DNA from: JADFUS01 sp964368765
Lineage (GTDB): Bacteria; Bacteroidota; Bacteroidia; Bacteroidales; Rikenellaceae
Direction of reading: 5' to 3'
NCBI GenBank assembly: GCA_964368765.1
Contig: CAYJCU010000039.1
Span: forward strand, 1 to 17,543
Length of the DNA stretch: 17,543 bases
Shown: positions 1 through 5,822 of the stretch, piece after piece
Layout: the number at the start of each line of letters is the position of its first letter
How positions within the stretch are numbered: the stretch's first letter is position 1
Made by a program: the position numbers and the translations under genes
Notes under the pieces: model-generated
The model's input: only the letters and a program-made list of their open reading frames with translations
Database searches by the model: none
Told to the model about the DNA's origin: nothing

Positions 1-22
1 AGGATTTCGAAAGCTTAAAAAT

Positions 23-55
23 ATAGATGTAATGGTGTTACTTCTATTATTTTTT
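23..55 (+). terminator. possible weak terminator of an upstream gene
   Basis: An AT-rich hairpin pairs bases 23-32 with 38-47 (one mismatch, 5-base loop) and runs directly into a T-rich stretch at 48-55. It would end a transcript entering from the left, but no gene is visible there to confirm it. The stem is poor in GC, so it may be chance. Confidence 0.3.
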
Positions 56-56
56 A

Positions 57-175
57 TTGTTGTCCGGTAAAAAAATCAAAAATTTTGTTTTTGTAAGCCC
101 CTGTAATTTAAATTATAACTAATTTATTGCAGGATAGGTAGTTACTATATTTTTGATTTTTTTACCGGGCAACAA
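57..175. mobile_element. short MITE-like inverted-repeat element, copy 1
   Basis: The two 26-base ends (57-82 and 150-175) are inverted copies of each other with one mismatch. They begin TTGTTGTCCGGTAAAAAAATC and end in ACCGGGCAACAA. The core (about 90-147, starting GTAAGCCCCTGTAAT) is shared with the right halves of the elements at 4561-4822 and 13853-14111. The core also has a stem, CCTGTAAT against ATTGCAGG. No reading frame for a transposase fits. No clear target-site duplication is seen here, so this copy may be older. It lacks the extra ~145-bp hairpin module of the other two copies. A match to TAnnTTTG lies at 148-155 in its right arm and points toward tatA. Confidence 0.75.
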
Positions 176-187
176 TAATTAAATATT

Positions 188-219
188 ATTGTATAATTCA
201 AATATATTATATACATTTG
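188..219 (+). promoter_or_regulatory. promoter of the tatA operon
   Basis: TACATTTG at 212-219 matches the Bacteroidota -7 consensus TAnnTTTG exactly. ATTG at 188-191 is a reasonable -33 box with a 20-base spacer. Transcription would start near 226, giving a leader of about 27 bases. The assignment is by pattern only. Confidence 0.6.
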
Positions 220-252
220 TAGAAATTAATCAAAAATTATAAATAGAGGAGT

Positions 253-480
253 ATGAAGTTACTTTTTATTGGCGGTTTTGGGATGCAAGAGATAGTGCTT
301 ATCCTGCTTGTTGTGCTACTGTTTTTTGGTGGTAAGAAAATACCTGAACTTATGAAAGGCCTTGGTAAGGGAGTGAGAAGTTTTAAGGATGGTGTCAATA
401 ATATCGAGAATGATATTAAGGCAGATGATAGCAAAGATAAGAAAGAGGATTCAACAAAAGGTGCTGAAAACGATAAATAA
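253..480 (+). CDS. tatA: Sec-independent protein translocase subunit TatA
   Basis: This 75-residue protein is the pore-forming or membrane-thinning subunit of the twin-arginine pathway, which exports folded, often cofactor-bearing proteins. The N-terminal membrane helix (about residues 11-26, QEIVLILLVVLLFF) is followed by the hinge FGGKKIP and an amphipathic helix (ELMKGLGKGVRSFKDGV). The tail is charged and Lys/Asp-rich, as is usual in the family. ATG 253 follows GAGGAG by only one base, so Shine-Dalgarno pairing is unlikely to set this start. ATG 283 (Met11) is an alternative, but Bacteroidota often ignore SD and the 10 extra residues look natural. The gene is followed after 10 bases by tatC. 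Confidence 0.93.
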   Translation: MKLLFIGGFGMQEIVLILLVVLLFFGGKKIPELMKGLGKGVRSFKDGVNNIENDIKADDSKDKKEDSTKGAENDK

Positions 481-490
481 TAATTTATAG

Positions 491-1285
491 ATGAGAGAGG
501 ATAATGATGGTAATAAAGCCTCATTTTGGGAACATCTAGACGTGTTGCGTGGCTCGTTATGGCGTATTATTGTTGTAGGTTTATTGGCTGGTGTGGCTGC
601 TTTTTTCTTTAAAGAGGAGCTTTTTGCTATAATATTTGCACCCAAGAGTAGTGATTTTATTACCTATTCACTATTTAACGATATTCTCAGAGTTCTAAAT
701 ATCAGCGGCGAGGAGATGCAAGAGTTCTCAATTACGCTTATTAATACTGAGCTAGCCCAACAATTTATTACACATGTCAGAATGTCGATATATGTGGGGT
801 TAATGGCTATATGCCCCTATATCATATATGAATTATATCGTTTTGTGTCACCAGCTCTCTATCGTAATGAGCGCAAATACACGCTAGGTGTTGTTACTAG
901 TGGATATGTTATGTTTATATTGGGCTCACTAGTTAGTTATTTTGTTATTTTCCCTCTAACACTTAGGTTTTTGGGGACATATCAGGTGAGTGCCGAGGTG
1001 GCAAATGAGATAGTGTTATCATCATATATTTCTATGTTTATGATGCTTAATGTTATGATGGGGATAGTGTTTGAGATACCTATTGTTGGTTGGCTACTAG
1101 CAAGGATGGGTATTATCAATGCTAAGACACTTATTAAGTACCGAAAACATGCAATAGTTGTTCTGTTAATTATTGCAGCTGTGATAACCCCTACGGCAGA
1201 TGTAGTGACACTGTTATTGGTTATGTGTCCGATGTATATGCTCTATGAAATGACAATTTTACTAATCAGAATTAGTAGACGATAA
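491..1285 (+). CDS. tatC: Sec-independent protein translocase subunit TatC
   Basis: TatC is the multi-spanning receptor that recognises twin-arginine signal peptides and recruits TatA. At 264 residues it has the family's length, with about six hydrophobic segments. The cytoplasmic N-terminal signature FWEHLDVLRGSLWR corresponds to the family's F-x-x-H-L-x-E-L-R motif. The segment YELYRFVSPALYRNERK is the conserved loop of TatC, and ITPTADVVT near the end is also typical. No tatB is present, so this is a two-component TatAC system as expected for Bacteroidota. It sits 10 bases after tatA and 27 bases before the polyferredoxin gene, consistent with one operon. Confidence 0.95.
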   Translation: MREDNDGNKASFWEHLDVLRGSLWRIIVVGLLAGVAAFFFKEELFAIIFAPKSSDFITYSLFNDILRVLNISGEEMQEFSITLINTELAQQFITHVRMSIYVGLMAICPYIIYELYRFVSPALYRNERKYTLGVVTSGYVMFILGSLVSYFVIFPLTLRFLGTYQVSAEVANEIVLSSYISMFMMLNVMMGIVFEIPIVGWLLARMGIINAKTLIKYRKHAIVVLLIIAAVITPTADVVTLLLVMCPMYMLYEMTILLIRISRR

Positions 1286-1312
1286 TTATATTAATCAGAA
1301 TAACAGAAAGAG

Positions 1313-2812
1313 ATGGCAAACAAATTGAGAAAAGTTTTTGCGGCGATATTTTTCGTCTGCATTACATTGATGTTCCTTGATTTTACGGGGTGCATACACA
1401 AATGGTTTGTGTGGATGGCTGAAATTCAGCTTTTCCCTGCAATATTAGCACATACTATTATCATCGTGGCTGTGATATTAGTTGCAACGCTGCTTTTTGG
1501 CAGAATATACTGCTCTGTAATATGCCCTATGGGTGTTTTTCAGGATGTGGTTGCGAGAGTAGGGCGTAGAGGTAAGAGATTACCTTATAGTTTCTCAAAA
1601 GAGAAAAAGGTGTTACGTTACACTGTTTTAGCTCTATTTATTATTTCACTTGTGGCAGGCTTATCAGCTTTTGTATCTATCCTAGAGCCATATTCAGCTT
1701 ATGGGCGTATAGCTAATAATCTATTCCAACCTATATGGATGTGGGGTAATAATGTTTTAGCATATTTTGCTGAGAGAGCAGAGTGTTACACCTTCTACAC
1801 TAAAGAGGTTATGATTAAATCAATGGCTACATTCATAACATCGCTACTAACACTTTTGGGAGTTGCAATTCTTGCTTGGAGAAATGGTAGAACATACTGT
1901 AATACTGTTTGTCCTGTTGGAACGCTGCTAGGTTTCGTCTCTAAATTCTCTGTTTTTAAAATCAAGATAGATGAAAATAAATGTAATAAATGTTCTGTAT
2001 GCGCTCGAACATGTAAAGCTTCGTGTATAGATTACCAAAACTATACAGTTGATGCAAGCCGTTGTGTTAGCTGTTTTAACTGTATAGATAAATGTAATAG
2101 AGGTGCTATTAAATATCAGAAAGCAACTAAAAAGTGTGGAAGCGCAGTTGCGAATGAGCCTAAAGCAACAACTAAGGGAGATGGCAGACGTGAGTTTATT
2201 GCTACATCGTTAGTACTAGCAACGGCAGTAGCTAAAGCGCAGGTTCTACCTAAGCAGGTAGAGATGAAGGTAGATGGTGGTTTAACAGATATTGATAATA
2301 TCAAACCATCAATACGTCAAACTGCAATAACACCTCCAGGTTCATTTAGTGCACGTAAGTTGAAAGAGCATTGCACCGCTTGTCAGTTATGTGTGGGTGC
2401 CTGTCCTAATAATGTGCTTCAACCATCATCTAAATTTGATAATTTCATGCAGCCTGAGATGTCGTATGTCAGAGGTTATTGTCGTCCAGAGTGTAATAAA
2501 TGTGGTAAGGTGTGTCCTAATAATGCTATCTCATATCTTGATGTGGCAGATAAATGTTCAACACAGATAGGGCATGCGGTGTGGATAGAGAAAAACTGTA
2601 TTGTTGCTAAAAATGGCGATACCTGTTTTAACTGTTCTCGTAAGTGCCCAACCCAAGCAATTAAAATGGTTGTGAATGAGAAGTATGGTAAGCCAACACC
2701 TATTATTGATACTGAAAAATGTATAGGTTGTGGTGCTTGTGAGCATCTATGTCCTGCTCGTCCATATAGTGCAATATATGTTGAGGGGCATAATATGCAT
2801 AGAACTATTTAA
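1313..2812 (+). CDS. NapH-like membrane polyferredoxin with internal twin-arginine motif
   Basis: This 499-residue integral membrane iron-sulfur protein probably moves electrons across the cytoplasmic membrane. The N-terminal half has about four to five membrane helices and two NapH/YccM-type C-x3-C-P motifs (C67/C71 and C196/C200). Two CxxCxxCxxxC ferredoxin motifs follow (C224-C234 and C251-C261). A twin-arginine segment GRREFIATS (R292-R293) then precedes a short hydrophobic run ending AKAQ. After it come four more cluster motifs: C354-C364, C390/394/397/401, C429/438/441/445 and C470-C480. The layout suggests the first ferredoxin pair is cytoplasmic and the last four clusters are carried outside by Tat. 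The upstream tatAC genes support that reading. The electron donor and acceptor are unknown; the adjacent reductase is the obvious partner. Confidence 0.85.
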   Translation: MANKLRKVFAAIFFVCITLMFLDFTGCIHKWFVWMAEIQLFPAILAHTIIIVAVILVATLLFGRIYCSVICPMGVFQDVVARVGRRGKRLPYSFSKEKKVLRYTVLALFIISLVAGLSAFVSILEPYSAYGRIANNLFQPIWMWGNNVLAYFAERAECYTFYTKEVMIKSMATFITSLLTLLGVAILAWRNGRTYCNTVCPVGTLLGFVSKFSVFKIKIDENKCNKCSVCARTCKASCIDYQNYTVDASRCVSCFNCIDKCNRGAIKYQKATKKCGSAVANEPKATTKGDGRREFIATSLVLATAVAKAQVLPKQVEMKVDGGLTDIDNIKPSIRQTAITPPGSFSARKLKEHCTACQLCVGACPNNVLQPSSKFDNFMQPEMSYVRGYCRPECNKCGKVCPNNAISYLDVADKCSTQIGHAVWIEKNCIVAKNGDTCFNCSRKCPTQAIKMVVNEKYGKPTPIIDTEKCIGCGACEHLCPARPYSAIYVEGHNMHRTI

Positions 2813-2869
2813 TTGGCGATTGGCAACTAAGAAACAGTTTCTAAAAAGCACATTTAATTTAAGAACATT

Positions 2870-4249
2870 ATGGCAAAAGATAATAAAAATATAGATAGAC
2901 GTGACTTTCTTAAGATATTAGGAGGCACAACCGCAGCACTAACAGTAGCAAGTTGTGCTAGTGGAGATAAAAATAGACCTAGTGGTGGTAGTCAGGTAGA
3001 GGTTCCTAAGGGGCAGATGACCTATCGCACATCGCCTAAAGGCGAAAAAATATCAATTCTGGGTTATGGTTGTATGCGTTGGCCTAGATTGGAGGAACCA
3101 GCAGAGGATGGCAATGTGTGCGATCAAGAGACTGTTAATGAGTTGGTTGATTATGCTATTGAGCATGGGGTAAACTATTTTGATACCTCACCAGCATATA
3201 TGCAAGGGTGGAGTGAGAGAACAATGGGTGTAGCTCTTAAGCGTTACCCTCGTGATAGTTATTACCTCGCTACTAAACTCTCTAATTTTGATAAATCAAC
3301 ATGGAGCAGAGAGAAATCATTGCAGATATACCATAATTCGTTTAAATATCTTCAGACAGACTATATAGATTATATGCTACTGCATGTGGTGGGAAATAGC
3401 GGTATGGCTCGTTTTATTGATAATGGAATGCTTGATTTTTTAGTGAAAGAGCGTGAGGCGGGTCGTATCCGTAATCTGGGATTCTCTTTCCATGGAGATG
3501 TAAAAGAGTATGATTATATGCTATCAAGGCATGATGAGATAAAGTGGGATTTTGTGCAAATACAGCTTAACTATCTTGATTGGGATTATGCTAATCAGAT
3601 TAATCCACTAAATCAAAATGCGAATTACCTATTCAGCGAATTGAAAAAACGCAATATACCTGTTATTGTTATGGAGCCTCTATTGGGTGGAAGGCTAGCC
3701 TCAGTGCCTGAGTATATTGCCGCAAAATATAAGCAAGCAGAGCCTGAAAATAGCATAGCGTCGTGGGCTTTTAGGTATGCAGGTAATTTTCCTGAGGTTA
3801 TTACTGTGCTTAGTGGCATGACATACCTAGAGCATTTGCAAGATAATATTCGTACATATTCGCCACATAAACCACTCTCTGAGGATAATCTAAAGATGCT
3901 TGATGAGGCGGCGAAACTTATAATGGAGTATAAGGCTATACCATGTAATGATTGTAAATATTGCATGCCGTGCCCTTATGGATTGGATATACCAGCCATA
4001 TTGTTACACTATAATAAATGTATATTCGAGTCGCATATCATAGAGGATAAGAGCGATTCTAATTATGCTAAGGCTCGTAAGGCTTTCTTAGTGGGATATG
4101 ATAGGAGTACTCCTAAACTACGTCAGGCTAATCGCTGTACAGGTTGCGGTAAGTGTACACCACACTGCCCACAAGGTATTGATATTGTTAAAGAGTTACA
4201 TAAGATAGATGCCTATGTAGAGACTCTTAAGCAAAACTCAGGTAATTAA
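2870..4249 (+). CDS. Tat-exported lipoprotein aldo/keto reductase with C-terminal ferredoxin motifs
   Basis: This 459-residue protein is an aldo/keto reductase-fold oxidoreductase of unknown substrate. The N-terminus has a textbook Tat signal (R10-R11-D-F-L-K) that ends in a lipobox, V-A-S-C29. It is therefore probably exported folded and anchored by lipid at C29. The AKR tetrad is intact: D105 and Y110 (FDTSPAY), K136 (ATKLS) and H172 (LLHVV). The C-terminus holds two iron-sulfur motifs, C359/362/365/368 and C423/426/429/433, each followed by proline in the ferredoxin manner. AKRs normally use cytosolic NADPH, so an exported one presumably takes electrons through its clusters, likely from the polyferredoxin 57 bases upstream. 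That partnership is inference from gene order and matching cofactors. Confidence 0.88.
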   Translation: MAKDNKNIDRRDFLKILGGTTAALTVASCASGDKNRPSGGSQVEVPKGQMTYRTSPKGEKISILGYGCMRWPRLEEPAEDGNVCDQETVNELVDYAIEHGVNYFDTSPAYMQGWSERTMGVALKRYPRDSYYLATKLSNFDKSTWSREKSLQIYHNSFKYLQTDYIDYMLLHVVGNSGMARFIDNGMLDFLVKEREAGRIRNLGFSFHGDVKEYDYMLSRHDEIKWDFVQIQLNYLDWDYANQINPLNQNANYLFSELKKRNIPVIVMEPLLGGRLASVPEYIAAKYKQAEPENSIASWAFRYAGNFPEVITVLSGMTYLEHLQDNIRTYSPHKPLSEDNLKMLDEAAKLIMEYKAIPCNDCKYCMPCPYGLDIPAILLHYNKCIFESHIIEDKSDSNYAKARKAFLVGYDRSTPKLRQANRCTGCGKCTPHCPQGIDIVKELHKIDAYVETLKQNSGN

Positions 4250-4293
4250 ATTTTTTATGATAATTTGGTAATAATTATTTAACATATAAATAT

Positions 4294-4429
4294 TAGTTTT
4301 GTATCGTATAAGAGGGATGGTGTTCCATATTTGTGGAAGTGTTAGTTGTAATACAAAATAACAAAACTTTTTATATTTATTATTTTACGAAAGGGGGTTA
4401 TCGCTTTAGGGCGGTAGCCCCTCTTTTTT
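4294..4429 (+). ncRNA. candidate small RNA or structured leader
   Basis: TAGTTTTG at 4294-4301 matches the TAnnTTTG -7 box, although no good -33 box is placed correctly. About 125 bases later lies a strong intrinsic terminator. Between them, TTTTGTAT (about 4297-4304) can pair with ATACAAAA (about 4352-4359), enclosing a small hairpin TTCCA/TGGAA. There is no convincing ORF. The transcript could be a free small RNA or just the 3' tail of the upstream operon. I recognise no known RNA family. Confidence 0.35.
4394..4429 (+). terminator. intrinsic terminator after the Tat operon / candidate RNA
   Basis: GGGGTTATCGC (4394-4404) pairs over 11 bp, with two G-U pairs, with GCGGTAGCCCC (4411-4421) around a 6-base loop. 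A T-rich tail (TCTTTTTT) follows directly. It is the strongest terminator in the window and separates the Tat operon from aroC. Confidence 0.85.
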
Positions 4430-4453
4430 GCCCTATCTTTTAATTGGCTCATT

Positions 4454-4485
4454 ATTGCAGTTCTAATAATTTATTGCTATATTTG
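4454..4485 (+). promoter_or_regulatory. likely native promoter of aroC
   Basis: TATATTTG (4478-4485) fits TAnnTTTG exactly, with ATTG at 4454-4457 as the -33 box and a 20-base spacer, the same arrangement as upstream of tatA. It lies between the terminator and the mobile element, so transcripts from it must run through the 262-bp element to reach aroC. Confidence 0.5.
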
Positions 4486-4498
4486 CCTTTTGGTATAA

Positions 4499-4551
4499 AC
4501 CTGAGTTTTGGATAAGAAACAGTCATACTTTCTTTATTGCAATTCAGGTTA
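4499..4551 (+). other. leader inverted repeat upstream of the aroC-side element
   Basis: AACCTGA (4499-4505) is complementary to TCAGGTT (4545-4551), and inside it AAGAAA pairs with TTTCTT. The two-tier stem would form just after the predicted start of transcription. No known riboswitch core is recognised. It may be a regulatory leader or a chance fold. Confidence 0.3.
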
Positions 4552-4560
4552 TAAAACAAT
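4550..4560. repeat. target-site duplication, left copy (11 bp)
   Basis: TATAAAACAAT occurs here and again at 4823-4833, exactly flanking the element 4561-4822. A perfect 11-bp direct repeat at both edges is good evidence of transposition and fixes the element boundaries. Confidence 0.85.
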
Positions 4561-4822
4561 TAGTAGTGTCCGGCGAACCTGAGGATTGAATTTATGCACG
4601 TCATATCTACCCTAAAACACACCATATAAAGTACCGATGTACTCCGCAGGTGTGTTTTAGGGCACCTATAACGCACATAAATCCAATTTTGGGTAAATTG
4701 GCACTCCTAGAAGTAAAAAAATCAAAATTTTTGTTTTTGTAAGCCCCTATAATTTAAATTGCAACTAATTTATTGCAGGATAGGCAGTTACTAGGTTTTT
4801 TGATTTTTTTACCGGACAACAA
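4561..4822. mobile_element. long MITE-like element, copy 2, upstream of aroC
   Basis: This 262-bp element has no coding capacity. It runs from TAGTAGTGTCCGG to CCGGACAACAA, so TGTCCGG/CCGGACA ends are in inverted orientation. The left ~145 bp form a long imperfect hairpin whose centre is a perfect 14-bp stem (CCCTAAAACACACC against GGTGTGTTTTAGGG) with an inner AGTAC/GTACT stem. The right ~110 bp match the core and right arm of the element at 57-175. The whole is very similar to 13853-14111. End sequence and 11-bp duplication suggest mobilisation by a transposase encoded elsewhere, perhaps IS4-like, whose members make duplications of about this length. The family assignment is inference. Confidence 0.85.
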
Positions 4823-4833
4823 TATAAAACAAT
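4823..4833. repeat. target-site duplication, right copy (11 bp)
   Basis: This is the second copy of TATAAAACAAT. It makes up most of the 16 bases between the element and the aroC start codon, so the translation initiation region of aroC is part of the duplicated target. Confidence 0.85.
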
Positions 4834-4838
4834 AGATT

Positions 4839-5813
4839 ATGAACTGTTTTGGAGATAAATATAGAGTTACGATATTTGGAGAGTCGCATGGAGAGTCGTT
4901 AGGTGTTGTTTTAGATGGTGTGCCATCTGGGATACCGCTATCTGAGACAGATTTTATTGCCGATTTAGATCGTAGACGCTCTGGAAGTGTTGGTACAACA
5001 GCACGGAGAGAGAGCGATACTCCTCATATTATTTCGGGTATCTATAATGGCTACACAACAGGTGCTCCATTAACCATTATCTTTAAAAATGGCGATTGTA
5101 GGTCTGATGATTATAATCAAATATCAGCTATGCCACGCCCTGGGCATGCTGATTATGTTGCTAAGATAAAATATGGCGGATATAATGACATACGAGGCGG
5201 AGGGCACTTTTCAGGTAGGCTTACACTCTGTTTGGTAGCTGCTGGTGTGGTTGCTAAACTTATTTTAAAAGATATTAATATCTCTGCATCGCTTGTTGAG
5301 GTGGGCGGATATACCTATGAAGAGCGTGAGAGTATAGAGAGTGCTATTGCTGAGGCGATAGAGAGAGGAGACTCTTTAGGTGGAGTAGTAAGGTGCGAGT
5401 GCGATGGGGTGAAAATAGGTGTTGGAGAGCCCTTCTTTAACTCGGTAGAGTCTGTTATCTCTCATGCTATTTTCGCTATACCAGGTGTTAGGGGTATTGA
5501 GTTTGGAGATGGTTTTGGTGCGGCAGCTCTTAGGGGGTCAGTGCATAATGATTGTTATATAGATGGGCAGGGTAGAACATCAACAAATGGAGCTGGAGGT
5601 ATCAATGGGGGTATTGCGAATGGTAATAAAATACTCTTTAATGTTGCTATTAAGCCCACTTCAACGATAAGTTTAGGGCAAGAGAGTTTCAATTTTGAGA
5701 CAAATAAAATAGATAGTGTTTCATATAAGGGTAGGCATGATGTCTGTTTTGCGCTACGTGTTCCGGTGGTGGTTGAGGCGGTAACAGCTATTTCGCTTGC
5801 TAATTTATTGTAA
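4839..5813 (+). CDS. aroC: chorismate synthase
   Basis: AroC converts 5-enolpyruvylshikimate 3-phosphate to chorismate with reduced FMN, the last common step to aromatic amino acids and folate. Visible motifs are FGESHGESLGVVLDG at the N-terminus, TTARRESDTPHIISG, TTGAPL, RPGHADYVAKIKYGG, DIRGGGHFSGRL and, near the end, GRHDVCFALRVPVVVEA. At 324 residues it is somewhat shorter than the common ~350-360. The GGGHFSGR form, instead of the usual GGGRSSARET, resembles sequences I associate with Clostridia rather than Bacteroides, so this may be a divergent or transferred type. The start at 4839 begins 16 bases after the mobile element. Stop to next start is 9 bases, so it is co-transcribed with the shikimate kinase/IspG gene. 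Confidence 0.95.
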   Translation: MNCFGDKYRVTIFGESHGESLGVVLDGVPSGIPLSETDFIADLDRRRSGSVGTTARRESDTPHIISGIYNGYTTGAPLTIIFKNGDCRSDDYNQISAMPRPGHADYVAKIKYGGYNDIRGGGHFSGRLTLCLVAAGVVAKLILKDINISASLVEVGGYTYEERESIESAIAEAIERGDSLGGVVRCECDGVKIGVGEPFFNSVESVISHAIFAIPGVRGIEFGDGFGAAALRGSVHNDCYIDGQGRTSTNGAGGINGGIANGNKILFNVAIKPTSTISLGQESFNFETNKIDSVSYKGRHDVCFALRVPVVVEAVTAISLANLL

Positions 5814-5822
5814 TACAAGGAT

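Noticed and set aside
57..175. Reading the repeats as a CRISPR array or integron site
   Set aside because: The copies are kilobases apart, 119-262 bp long, and flanked by target duplications; there are no regular spacers or integrase gene.
46..186. Target-site duplication around the short element copy 1
   Set aside because: The 11 bases on each side (46-56 and 176-186) do not match beyond what A/T-rich sequence gives by chance.
237..524. 95-codon open frame on the minus strand over tatA
   Set aside because: Ser/Leu/Pro-rich translation antisense to a clear TatA; an artefact of the A/T-rich composition.
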